Origin: VXNE01 sp965217825
GTDB taxonomy: Bacteria > Pseudomonadota > Gammaproteobacteria > Pseudomonadales > Azotimanducaceae
Length of the DNA: 64,000 bases
Assembly: GCA_965217825.1 (NCBI GenBank)
Contig: OZ244571.1
Location: 434,001 to 498,000, forward strand
Direction: 5' to 3'
Part shown: positions 19,120-27,022 of the stretch, in pieces
Position numbering within the stretch: the stretch's first letter is position 1
Layout: the number at the start of each line of letters is the position of its first letter
Made by a program: the position numbers and the translations under genes
Notes under the pieces: generated by a model
Database searches by the model: none
What the model was told of the DNA's origin: nothing
Seen by the model: the letters and a program-made list of their open reading frames with translations, nothing else

Positions 19120-20604
19120 ATGTCTTACGTCCTCGCAATCGATCAGGGCACATCGAGTTCCCGCGCCATCGTTTTCGATCCGGCGGGCGCGGTCGTCGCG
19201 GCTGCGCAACGACCACTCGATCAGTCCTTCCCGGCGAACGGCCTGGTTGAGCAGGATGCCGAGGACATCTGGCGCACCACTCTCGATGCAGTTCGGCAAG
19301 CCTTGGCGGCCGCCGCTGCTGACGGCGTCGAACTGCGGGACATCGCCGCCATGGGCATCGCCAATCAACGCGAGACGACGGTGTTATGGGACGTCGAGAC
19401 CGGTGCCGCGGTTCACCCCGCCATCGTTTGGCAAGACCGCCGCACCGCACAACGTTGCGCCGCCATGCGCAACGACGGCGTCGAAGACGCCATCCGCGAC
19501 ATCACGGGCCTGTTGATCGACCCTTATTTCTCCAGCACCAAGCTCGCCTGGCTGCTCGACCAGCCGGGGATTCGCAGAAAAGCGGAGGCGGGCAGGCTGC
19601 GTTTCGGCACCGTCGACAGCTTCCTCATCTGGCGCCTTACCAATGGACGAAAGCACTGCACGGACGCGACCAACGCTTCGCGCACCCAGCTCTACGACAT
19701 CGCCCGACACGCGTGGAGCGATACGTTGCTCGACTATTTCGGCATTCCCGCAGCCGTACTGCCCGAAGTGAAGGATTCCGTCGACGACTTCGGCGTCTCG
19801 GACCCGGCGCACTTCGGCGTCGCGCTTCCCATACGCGGCGTGGCCGGCGATCAGCAGGCAGCCCTCGTCGGCCAGGGCTGTCTCGAGCCGGGCATGACCA
19901 AGAGCACCTACGGCACCGGCTGCTTTCTCATGACGAATACCGGAGATGACCGCATCGCTTCGAAGGCGCGGCTCCTGACTACCGTCGGCTACCGCATCGA
20001 CGGCAAAACCGCGTTCGCGCTGGAAGGCAGCATCTTTGCCGCCGGCGCCGCCATCAAGTGGCTGCGCGACCGCCTGGGTCTGATAGCCACGGCCGCCGAA
20101 TCAGAAGTCCTCGCGCGTCGCATAGAAGGAGAGACCCGCGGCGTCTACGTGGTCCCCGCCTTCACGGGACTCGGCGCACCGCATTGGCGTCCGGATGCCC
20201 GCGGACTGATCACGGGGCTCACCCTCGACGACGGCCGCGACGAAATCGTCGCCGCGACGCTGAAGAGCGTCGGTTTTCAGACTGCCGACCTGATACGCGC
20301 CGTTGCGGACGACGGCGTTGGCACCGGCGCGCTGCGCGTCGATGGCGGCATGGTGGTCAACGACTGGTTCTGCCAGTTTCTCGCCGACGTGACCGGAGTG
20401 CCTATCGAACGACCGGAGGTGACGGAAACCACGGCCTACGGGGCGGCGCTCCTGGCCGCGCTCGGCGCCGGGCTGTTCTCCGACCTCACAGAAACATCCG
20501 CCGCGTGGCGGCCCGAGGCGCGTTTCGCTGCGAACATTTCGCCCGCGCAAAGAGAGGAATGGCTCGTCGGATGGCGCCGCGCCGTTCGCCGCGCCCTCGC
20601 ATGA
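19120..20604 (+). CDS. glpK: Glycerol kinase
   Basis: The 494-residue FGGY-family kinase starts at the ATG at 19120 (MSYVLAIDQGTSSSRAIVF), the canonical N terminus; a longer upstream frame is not used. Visible motifs are AIDQGTSSSRA (phosphate 1), GIANQRET, WQDRRT (glycerol contacts), STYGTGCFLMTNTG and ALEGSIFAAGAAIKWLRD. The FGGY signature 2 region reads DGGMVVNDWFCQFLADVTGV. It phosphorylates glycerol to glycerol-3-phosphate in the cytoplasm. No glpF or glpD lies alongside. It is followed by the exported Pcm-like gene after 50 bp in the same orientation. Confidence 0.96.
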   Translation: MSYVLAIDQGTSSSRAIVFDPAGAVVAAAQRPLDQSFPANGLVEQDAEDIWRTTLDAVRQALAAAAADGVELRDIAAMGIANQRETTVLWDVETGAAVHPAIVWQDRRTAQRCAAMRNDGVEDAIRDITGLLIDPYFSSTKLAWLLDQPGIRRKAEAGRLRFGTVDSFLIWRLTNGRKHCTDATNASRTQLYDIARHAWSDTLLDYFGIPAAVLPEVKDSVDDFGVSDPAHFGVALPIRGVAGDQQAALVGQGCLEPGMTKSTYGTGCFLMTNTGDDRIASKARLLTTVGYRIDGKTAFALEGSIFAAGAAIKWLRDRLGLIATAAESEVLARRIEGETRGVYVVPAFTGLGAPHWRPDARGLITGLTLDDGRDEIVAATLKSVGFQTADLIRAVADDGVGTGALRVDGGMVVNDWFCQFLADVTGVPIERPEVTETTAYGAALLAALGAGLFSDLTETSAAWRPEARFAANISPAQREEWLVGWRRAVRRALA

Positions 20605-20654
20605 CGGCGTACAATTATTGCCGTCCTGATGGGAGAAGCCACTTAAGGCAAGCG

Positions 20655-21371
20655 ATGCTTCGGGCCGCTCTGCTCGCTTCGGTCGCACTCGCGACGCTGC
20701 TTGGAAACCCTTGCTTCGCGCAGACCACGATGCGGGAAATGATCGAAGCTATAAGGGACGATGCGCGCCGCACGGCGGACTACACCGGCGCGGCGGAACT
20801 GGACTCTCGCGTGATCGACGCCATGTCGCGCGTAGAGCGCGACGAGTTCGTCCCCTGGGCGGTCAAGATTGCTGCTTACGTCAATCGTCCGCTCCCCATC
20901 GGCCACGGGCAGACCATATCGCAGCCATTCATCGTCGCGCTCATGACGCACCTCATGCAGCCGCGCGAAGGCGACCGCGTGCTGGAAATCGGCACTGGTT
21001 CCGGATACCAGGCGGCCGTGCTCGCCGAACTGGTCGAGGAGGTCTACACCATCGAGATCATTCCCGAACTGGCGGAATCCGCCGCCAAACGCCTGGCCGG
21101 TCTCGGCTTCGACAACGTCCATGTGAAGACCGGGGACGGCTGGTACGGCTGGCCGGAGGTGGCGCCCTTCGACGCAATCATGGTCACCGCCGTCGGCGAA
21201 GATGTGCCCGGCGAACTCGTGCGCCAACTGAAGCCCGGAGGCCGCATGGTCCTGCCGCTCGGTTCGAACTGGGATCAGTACCTTGTGGTGGTGGAGAAGT
21301 CGGCGGACGGCGCAATCTCCAGGCGCGATGTGCTGCCGGTGCGGTTTGTGCCCCTGACGGGCGATCACTGA
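20655..21371 (+). CDS. Exported protein-L-isoaspartate O-methyltransferase-like protein
   Basis: The ATG at 20655 gives 238 residues. The first 22 or so are a signal peptide ending near CFAQ, unlike cytosolic Pcm. The rest is the PCMT fold: PIGHGQTISQPFIVALMT (isoaspartyl-binding loop), the SAM motif VLEIGTGSGYQAAVLAEL, VYTIEIIPELA and a late LPVRFVPLTG strand. It probably repairs L-isoaspartyl residues with SAM as donor, though SAM supply in the periplasm would be unusual, so targeting is uncertain. Its last 38 bp are repeated twice downstream (22677-22714 and 26250-26287), which marks the 3' end as an insertion point for accessory DNA. Confidence 0.85.
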   Translation: MLRAALLASVALATLLGNPCFAQTTMREMIEAIRDDARRTADYTGAAELDSRVIDAMSRVERDEFVPWAVKIAAYVNRPLPIGHGQTISQPFIVALMTHLMQPREGDRVLEIGTGSGYQAAVLAELVEEVYTIEIIPELAESAAKRLAGLGFDNVHVKTGDGWYGWPEVAPFDAIMVTAVGEDVPGELVRQLKPGGRMVLPLGSNWDQYLVVVEKSADGAISRRDVLPVRFVPLTGDH

Positions 21372-21372
21372 A
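21335..21372 (+). repeat. pcm 3'-end direct repeat, copy R1
   Basis: This 38-bp segment forms the end of the intact pcm-like gene, encoding PVRFVPLTGDH and the stop. It matches R3 at 36 of 38 or better, and R2 almost as well (differences at one or two bases around the ttt/ttc-gtg/ctg codons). It is interpreted as one attachment-like boundary of accessory unit A. Confidence 0.85.
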
Positions 21373-21424
21373 ACCGTCGCGGCACCGGCCCATCGGGATT
21401 CCCGGCCATTGATACAATGTCCCC

Positions 21425-21925
21425 ATGTCGGTCATGCACCCCCAAGACGCGCCGGATCCCCGCCAATCGGCTGCCTGCCCCGGACCAGCGGGGTCCGAGA
21501 ATGCGCCAGGCGATCCCTACGCATGGCGGCTCCCACAGGACGTCATCAGCCTCGAAGACTTCGACTTCCCGCAACTGCACCGGCGAAGCGAATTCGATGC
21601 GAACCAGATCGGCGGCATCGCCGCTCCGCGCATGGCCGGCTGCGCCGTCAGCCGCTCACCGGAACAGATCAGGGACATGCTTCGTTCAGGCGAGCTGGAC
21701 AGGGACGACCGCGTCTTCCTCAATGAACTGATCATGCAGTTCGACTGCTACGACATTCGCCGGTTCACCATGTATTGCGGCATCTCGCCCTATGAGATGG
21801 CGCGGGCCATGATTGGCTGCGGCATTCGCCTCAGACTGCTCACCGAGTGGATGAATTGCCATTCGCCGCTGTATGAATCCACCGACACCCATCACCGAAC
21901 CTGGGATCTCAGTTCAAGGTTGTAG
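21425..21925 (+). CDS. Uncharacterised protein, partner of an AbiEii-like gene
   Basis: The 166-residue protein is not recognised. The N-terminal 40 residues are proline-rich and poorly ordered. A helical middle follows with RSPEQIRDMLRSGELDRDDRVFLNELIMQFD. The C-terminal third (YDIRRFTMYCGISPYEMARAMIGCGIRLRLLTEWM) could be a helical binding domain. It precedes the nucleotidyltransferase gene by 3 bp in the same direction, the usual arrangement of an antitoxin ahead of its toxin. It does not show the winged-helix N terminus of AbiEi. Function as an antitoxin is inferred only from position. Confidence 0.6.
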   Translation: MSVMHPQDAPDPRQSAACPGPAGSENAPGDPYAWRLPQDVISLEDFDFPQLHRRSEFDANQIGGIAAPRMAGCAVSRSPEQIRDMLRSGELDRDDRVFLNELIMQFDCYDIRRFTMYCGISPYEMARAMIGCGIRLRLLTEWMNCHSPLYESTDTHHRTWDLSSRL

Positions 21926-21928
21926 CCA

Positions 21929-22654
21929 ATGACCGACACCCGGCTGAAGGTCTCCGCACATCTCGAGGAAGATCTCCAATGGTTTGTGCAGGCCCTGGAC
22001 GCCTGGATCAGCCGCGACAGCTATGAAATGGGTGGGGGAAGCATCCTCGCCACGAGGTGGCATCACCGACACAGCACCGACATCGACCTGTTCTTCGATG
22101 CGCGGACGCACGCCGACGTTCCGCTTGATGAGATCATCCAGGGATTCCGGGCACTCGAGAACCAGGGGCAGATCGAAAGGCTGGAGATACACCCTCCGCG
22201 CGGATTCTCATGTGAAAGAGCGACCACCCCACTATCCTTTTTTTCCACGGAGCAGGTCACGCCGGTTCGGATATCCGACCAGAGGGAAGCGAGCACGGGT
22301 ATTCGAACGGAAACCAGCGCCGAGATCCTTGTCAAGAAAGTCCGAGCGCGCATGATAAGGAACCCACGCTACCTGCCGAGGGATGCCTATGATTTCGTGG
22401 TCGCCCATGTCGAGGACCGGCATGCGGTCGACCAAGTCTTTCGAGTGCTGAGCCTGGAGGAAAAGAGGATCCTGGCCTACGACGCGCACGGCCACACCAT
22501 TCAACTCACCGATGCCGACAGAATCATCTCGCCCGCCTATCCGGGTCTCCTGAATCCGCTACAACATCTTACGCGATACGCGCGGCAGGCTTTCGCGAGG
22601 GAGCTCACCGACGAGTCGATCCCCGAACTCAAGCGCATGCGCCGGGAAATTTAA
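21929..22654 (+). CDS. AbiEii/MNT-like nucleotidyltransferase (candidate toxin)
   Basis: The 241-residue protein has the nucleotidyltransferase signature of the AbiEii/AbiGii group near its N terminus. GGGSILATRWHHRHSTDIDLFF contains the GG(G/T)S motif followed by the paired Asp residues (D-I-D). Further on, SAEILVKKVRARM resembles the conserved Lys/Arg-rich helix in this family. It begins 3 bp after the unknown partner gene, suggesting a two-gene toxin-antitoxin unit. AbiEii-type toxins transfer nucleotides to RNA targets such as tRNA; that activity is only inferred here. It lies inside accessory unit A. Confidence 0.7.
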   Translation: MTDTRLKVSAHLEEDLQWFVQALDAWISRDSYEMGGGSILATRWHHRHSTDIDLFFDARTHADVPLDEIIQGFRALENQGQIERLEIHPPRGFSCERATTPLSFFSTEQVTPVRISDQREASTGIRTETSAEILVKKVRARMIRNPRYLPRDAYDFVVAHVEDRHAVDQVFRVLSLEEKRILAYDAHGHTIQLTDADRIISPAYPGLLNPLQHLTRYARQAFARELTDESIPELKRMRREI

Positions 22655-22676
22655 TCCAAGGCAGTAGCCGCAGCGG

Positions 22677-22714
22677 GCCGGTGCGGTTCGTGCCCCTGAC
22701 GGGCGATCACTGAA
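22677..22714 (+). repeat. pcm 3'-end direct repeat, copy R2
   Basis: This stretch repeats the last codons of pcm (PVRFVPLTGDH plus stop) outside any gene, 23 bp after the nucleotidyltransferase stop. Upstream of the 38-bp core it does not continue to match pcm. It separates accessory units A and B. Confidence 0.85.
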
Positions 22715-22766
22715 GCCTTCGCGTCTCGACGCGCTTTTCCCTCCCAGGAGGACTTCAGCGCCGCTA

Positions 22767-24173
22767 TCAACCAGCGAGGCCGCAGGCGACATCGGTCAGA
22801 CAGTCATACCAATGCACGTAAGTGACGCCATCGATGACGAGGCGGCGAGCGTGCGGCAAGTCCTCCATCCATGTGAGTTCCGTGCCCCAGTTCTGCGGCG
22901 GCGCGTCCCGCTTGCCCCAGCGGTTGCCGTTGTAGCGACGATGCATCAGCGTCCGGCCTTCCCTGGTGACATAGGCCTCGATCAGGTTGTCGGCTTCCGT
23001 TGCGCCCGGATTCGCGTCGAAAACCCGCAAGCAGGCAAAGGAACGCTCGTCGATATGCACCTTGAATATTCCCGCAGCCACTATCGGCGGTCTGTTCGGC
23101 GCGCTCGAAAAAGATCCGTCCGCCAATTGACGCAGATAGCCGCAGTCTTCCAGCGAGCGGGGAGTGGCTGGCCCCCAGTCGTCGTCGAAACCCTCGTCGA
23201 GAAACGTCGTGAGCTCACGCGTGCCGTCCGGACTTACGGATTCATCGGCCACAAATTCCACCCCGTCTTCCGTCAGGCAACCCCAACACCTCGATGTGCG
23301 ACGCTTTTTTGACGAGGGCGTCTGGTGGATGAACCCTGCGTGATCGAAATAGCGATCCGTGCATTCAATTTCCACGCAGCGGCGCTTGTGGATCACGGCA
23401 GGATGCCGCGCCACGCTGGACACCGTGTAGGACAGCCTCCAGGGTCCGTCATTTGCTACCAGCGGCTCGTAGTGCGCCCAACGTACTCGGTCGCCAACCA
23501 CGGGCACCGAAGACCACCACGCCAACTCGGTGAAGTCGACTCGAAATGGTTTCTCCCCGCTTGGCTCGATCCGTATCGCGGGGCGAAATTCGGCAAAGGG
23601 TTTTTCCTGTCGCATGGTCCTGTTCCTCTCGTTACGGGTGACGCCCAGCAAGGCGCGAACCTGGTCGCGCCCGTGAGACAGACGGCGCTTGATCGTGCCG
23701 CTCGGTCTCTGGTGGCGCGTAGCTATTTCCGCAATGCTCAGGCCGTCTACGTAGAACGCGCGCAGGGCGGCCCGTTCCTGGGGTGTGACTTCCTCCATTG
23801 CTTCAACGACTTCCGACGCGGTCGCCCGCTGCCGGGCCTGGGCCAGCCCCCGGCGATTGACCATGAGTTCCAGCGTCTGGTCCTCGACGAACAACTCGCG
23901 GCGTTGGGTTGAACGAAAATAGTCGCGGCAACGGTTACGCGCGACCTGCATGATCCAGGCGCGCACGTCGCGCGGAGTGTCCTTGCGCAAGGCGCTCCAG
24001 GCGCTCGCCATGGTTTCCTGCAGGACATCCTGCACTCTATCGTCGCCGGTTCCGATGTATTGGCCGATCAGGCGGGCAAGGACGCGCTCGTAGCGCCGGA
24101 CCAGGGTCACAAAGGCCCGTTCGTCACCCTGGCGTACCTGGGCGGCCAATAGTTGATCGCTTGGGCAGGTCAT
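22767..24173 (-). CDS. ECF-type sigma factor with a large unknown C-terminal domain
   Basis: The 468-residue protein is a fusion. Residues 1-185 or so are a sigma-70 family ECF factor, with region 2 (QDVLQETMASAWSAL, then VRAWIMQVARNRCRDYFR) and region 4 (VTPQERAALRAFYVDGLSIAEIA, then GTIKRRLSHGRDQVRAL). The remaining 280 residues are unrecognised, aromatic-rich and beta-like, with repeated Trp (AWWSSVPVVGDRVRW, CWGCLTEDGVEFV, TYVHWYDC). There is no transmembrane segment. An internal ATG at 23615 could start the C-terminal part alone. The extension might act as a built-in sensor or anti-sigma domain; this is inference. No separate anti-sigma gene is adjacent. Confidence 0.8.
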   Translation of the reverse strand: MTCPSDQLLAAQVRQGDERAFVTLVRRYERVLARLIGQYIGTGDDRVQDVLQETMASAWSALRKDTPRDVRAWIMQVARNRCRDYFRSTQRRELFVEDQTLELMVNRRGLAQARQRATASEVVEAMEEVTPQERAALRAFYVDGLSIAEIATRHQRPSGTIKRRLSHGRDQVRALLGVTRNERNRTMRQEKPFAEFRPAIRIEPSGEKPFRVDFTELAWWSSVPVVGDRVRWAHYEPLVANDGPWRLSYTVSSVARHPAVIHKRRCVEIECTDRYFDHAGFIHQTPSSKKRRTSRCWGCLTEDGVEFVADESVSPDGTRELTTFLDEGFDDDWGPATPRSLEDCGYLRQLADGSFSSAPNRPPIVAAGIFKVHIDERSFACLRVFDANPGATEADNLIEAYVTREGRTLMHRRYNGNRWGKRDAPPQNWGTELTWMEDLPHARRLVIDGVTYVHWYDCLTDVACGLAG

Positions 24174-24401
24174 ATCACTCCCCTCATGCCTTCAAGGCGG
24201 AAAGCGATGCATAAAGGTTCACCGAAACGGGAAAGTCTGCGCGATGGAGCAACCTCATGGTTCGGTCGGCAAGAGCGGACGTGGGGCGGCTTGCGGTAGT
24301 TGGGCGGGGTTCGACTATCGGGCGAATTGTATACTTCAAGTGTTCTAATACTCTTGATATCGAACTTGACGTCGGTTTGATAGATTTCTATATTGATCAT
24401 T

Positions 24402-25280
24402 ATGGGTTATCAAAATAGAGATAAACTAAACCATTTGCATCGGCTTCTGCCCGAGGGCCTGGTGGGCGATGCGGCGTGGTTCACGCGCATGGGCTACCCG
24501 AGCCCGTTGCGCAGCCGCTATGTCGCGAGCGGATGGCTGGAGCCCGTCACGCGGGGCGTGTTCCGGCGGCCGTTGCACACCCCGGGCGTCGAGGATGTGT
24601 CCGTGCCGCTTCGCTGGCAGCAAGTGGTCGTCTCGCTGCAGTTGGTGCTGGAGCGACCGATAGTTGTAGGAGGGCGCACGGCGCTGGAATTGCAGGGGTT
24701 CGCTCACTATGCGTCGAGCGGGCCACCGGGCGAGGTGCACCTGTACGGGGACGACCCGGCACCGGGCTGGCTCCGGAAGCTGCCGATGAACACAGTGTTC
24801 GTGTTCCACAACGCGCGCAAGTTGTTCCGCAGCGAGCCGATCGCGGACGGACTCGGACGGCTAAAGGCGGTCCTCGCGGATGATGCCCGGGATGATGTAG
24901 ATGCGGTCCACGGCAGCCTGACATGGCTGCGCTTCGGTGACGGCGAGTGGCCGATCGTCCTTTCGACTCCCGAACGGGCGGTGCTGGAGTTGCTGGACGA
25001 GCTACCGGACAAGGAGACGTTCCATCAGGTGGACGTCTTGATGGATGGCTTGGCCAATCTCAGTCCGAAGCGCATGGACGGTCTGCTGCGCCAGTGCCGG
25101 AGCATAAAGGTCAGGCGCCTTTTCCTGTGGTTCGCCGAACGCACCGGCCATGCATGGCTGGAGCGGATCGATCGGGAAGGCGTGGACCTCGGCAGCGGCA
25201 AGCGGATGCTGGCGAGAGGGGGCAAGCTCGACCCGAAGTACCAGATCACGGTTCCGGGGGACCTCGATGCCGGTGGATGA
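24402..25280 (+). CDS. AbiEi-family antitoxin (type IV toxin-antitoxin)
   Basis: The ATG at 24402 gives 292 residues; an in-frame TTG at 24393 is less likely. The N terminus (HLHRLLPEGLVGDAAWFTRMGYPSPLRSRYVASGWLEPVTRGVFRRP, quoted by landmarks) is the winged helix of AbiEi proteins. A C-terminal region follows with VVGGRTALELQG and STPERAVLELLDELP, both family hallmarks. AbiEi represses its own operon and neutralises AbiEii. The stop overlaps the toxin start by 14 bp. It lies in accessory unit B at the pcm 3' end. The toxin reading frame is broken, so this antitoxin may be a leftover. Confidence 0.85.
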   Translation: MGYQNRDKLNHLHRLLPEGLVGDAAWFTRMGYPSPLRSRYVASGWLEPVTRGVFRRPLHTPGVEDVSVPLRWQQVVVSLQLVLERPIVVGGRTALELQGFAHYASSGPPGEVHLYGDDPAPGWLRKLPMNTVFVFHNARKLFRSEPIADGLGRLKAVLADDARDDVDAVHGSLTWLRFGDGEWPIVLSTPERAVLELLDELPDKETFHQVDVLMDGLANLSPKRMDGLLRQCRSIKVRRLFLWFAERTGHAWLERIDREGVDLGSGKRMLARGGKLDPKYQITVPGDLDAGG

Positions 25281-26203
25281 GCGGTACCTGCGTCAGGTTG
25301 GGCTGCTGGTACGCGCCCTGCCGTTCGTCGCCGAAGAGAAGTGCTTCGCGCTGAAAGGCGGGACCGGGATCAATCTGTTCGTGAGAAATCTTCCGCGCCT
25401 GTCCGTGGACATCGATCTCACGTATTTGCCGATCGAGGATCGGCGCTCGTCGCTGCACGGAATCGAGGCCGCGCTACGCAGAATCGGCCGGCGCATCGAG
25501 GCTGCGATTCCATCGTCTAGTGTCAGTACGGTTACGCTGCGGACCGAGGGCACGGTGAACAGGTTGTTCGTCCGTGACCGTGGTGTGCAGGTAAAGATCG
25601 AGGTGACGCCGGTGCTGCGCGGCTGCGTGTACGAACCGCGGGCGCTGGCCGTGTCGGCCAGCGTCGAGGAGCGGTTCGGCTTCGCGGCGATGCAGGTGTT
25701 GTCGTTCGCGGACCTGTATGCGGGCAAGCTTGTCGCCGGCCTCGATCGCCAGCATCCACGCGATCTGTTCGATATTAGGCGGGATGTTGTCGAACGAAGG
25801 AGTCGACGAACGATTGCGAACAGCGTTCGTCGTCTACCTGACCAGCCATGGGCGACCCCTTGCGGAGCTGCTAGCGTCGGCGAGGCGGGAACTCGGAGAA
25901 GAGTTCGCGCGGGGTCTCGCGGGCATGGTGGAAACGTCCGTTGCCCTCGAGGACCTCGTCCGGACACGCGAGGAGATGGTTGCAAAAATGGTCGGCGGCA
26001 TGTCGGAGGAGCACAGGGCTTTCCTGGCGTCGTTCGAGAGCGGCGAGCCGGATTGGTCGCTTTTGGGGGTGCCTCACGCGAGGACGTTGCCAGCGGTGCG
26101 GTGGCGGATGATGAATGTAGCACGGCTCGACCCCGGACGGCGCGCGGATCAGGTCGGGCGACTGGAGCGGGCATTGGCGGGTACAGAACGCCGGGAATCC
26201 TGA
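25267..26203 (+). pseudogene. AbiEii-family toxin, frameshifted
   Basis: The first frame, from the ATG at 25267, encodes the nucleotidyltransferase core, with KGGTGINLF and VDIDLTYLP. It continues to HPRDLFDIRR, then fails. From about 25783 the sequence continues in the next frame as MLSNEGVDERLRTAFVVYL through WSLLGVPHARTLPAVRW to a stop at 26203, the normal AbiEii C terminus. One extra G in the run ggcggg at 25778-25783 explains the shift. The toxin is therefore probably inactive unless the shift is a sequencing error or is suppressed by frameshifting. The antitoxin upstream is intact. Confidence 0.85.
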
Positions 26204-26249
26204 TTGCCGGCCGTTCGGGGTGGGAAGGTCTGCGACGGAGCAATCTGCT

Positions 26250-26287
26250 GCCGGTGCGGTTTCTGCCCCTGACGGGCGATCACTGAA
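26250..26287 (+). repeat. pcm 3'-end direct repeat, copy R3 (displaced original end)
   Basis: Similarity to pcm extends upstream of the 38-bp core here: the frame reads GLRRSNLLPVRFLPLTGDH, a normal Pcm C terminus. R3 lies only 21 bp before the convergent rnt gene. This suggests R3 is the original pcm 3' end, displaced by the incoming units. Confidence 0.8.
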
Positions 26288-26308
26288 TCCGTCAGGTGTC
26301 CCCAGCGG

Positions 26309-26905
26309 CTATTGCGCGCTTGCCCAGCCGTTGACAATAAGGCAAAACAGTTTGGCGGTAGCCTCGGCGTCGTAGCGCGCGGCGTGGGCGCGGCCCCCTT
26401 CGAATTCGATGCCCGCCCGCGAGCAGGCTTCGCTCAACACGGTGTGGCCATATGCGACCGCGGCGAGCGAGGCGGTGTCGAGCACGGTGAACGGATGGAA
26501 CGGATTGCGCTTCACGCCGTTACGCTCGGCGGCAGACATCACGAAGCCGTGATCGAAGTGGGCATTGTGGGCAGTCAACACCGCGCGCTCGCATCCGTTG
26601 CGGCGAACCTCGCGGCGAACGAACCGAAACAGCGCGCGCACCGCTTCTTCCTCGCTCAGCGCATCGCGGTCCGGATCGGCGAGATCAATGCCGGTGATCT
26701 TGAGCGAGGCTTCCTCGACCCGTGTCCCCGGATGGGGGATGACGTTCCAGCTCTGGATTTCCTCGATGTCGAGCCAGCCGTCCGACCGGCCGAGACTCAC
26801 CGCCGCAATTTGCAGCACCGCGTGGACATCCTTGTCGAAACCACCGGTTTCGAGATCGATTACGACGGGGAGGAAGCCGCGAAATCGGGCGCTCATTTCG
26901 CTCAT
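26309..26905 (-). CDS. rnt: Ribonuclease T
   Basis: The 198-residue DEDDh exonuclease starts at the ATG at 26905 (MSEMSARFRGFLPVVID); ATG 26896 is an alternative. Catalytic residues are visible: Asp and Glu in VIDLETGGFD, Asp in AHNAHFDHGF, and the His/Asp in AHAARYDAEAT. WNVIPHPGTRVEEASLKITGID is typical of RNase T. It trims 3' ends of tRNA and other stable RNAs as a dimer. The family is largely restricted to Gammaproteobacteria, which supports the taxonomic call. A longer frame extends upstream to 27220 but overlaps the divergent GrpB-like gene and is not used. Confidence 0.9.
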   Translation of the reverse strand: MSEMSARFRGFLPVVIDLETGGFDKDVHAVLQIAAVSLGRSDGWLDIEEIQSWNVIPHPGTRVEEASLKITGIDLADPDRDALSEEEAVRALFRFVRREVRRNGCERAVLTAHNAHFDHGFVMSAAERNGVKRNPFHPFTVLDTASLAAVAYGHTVLSEACSRAGIEFEGGRAHAARYDAEATAKLFCLIVNGWASAQ

Positions 26906-27022
26906 CGTCGCCCCTGCAAGCCACGCGACCAAGCTTTCGTTCAAGCATACATCAGTTGACGTATTCTGACGCGCAAGCAAACACCGTCGTTGTCCCCATC
27001 CAGGGATGTCGAACCCGAGTTG

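Larger units (their letters stand above)
21373..22714 (+). mobile_element. Accessory unit A between pcm-end repeats R1 and R2
   Basis: This 1.34-kb segment is bounded on both sides by the pcm 3'-end repeat. It carries two genes in tandem: an unrecognised 166-residue protein and an AbiEii-like nucleotidyltransferase. No integrase, transposase or terminal inverted repeat is visible. It looks like a mini-island inserted at the pcm 3' end, possibly mobilised in trans; that mechanism is inference. Confidence 0.55.
22715..26287. mobile_element. Accessory unit B between pcm-end repeats R2 and R3
   Basis: This 3.57-kb segment is bounded by R2 and R3. It holds a sigma-factor-like gene on the minus strand and an AbiEi antitoxin gene with a frameshifted AbiEii toxin on the plus strand. 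No recombinase or terminal repeats other than the pcm ends are visible. It sits in tandem with unit A, as would result from two successive insertions at the same site. Confidence 0.55.
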
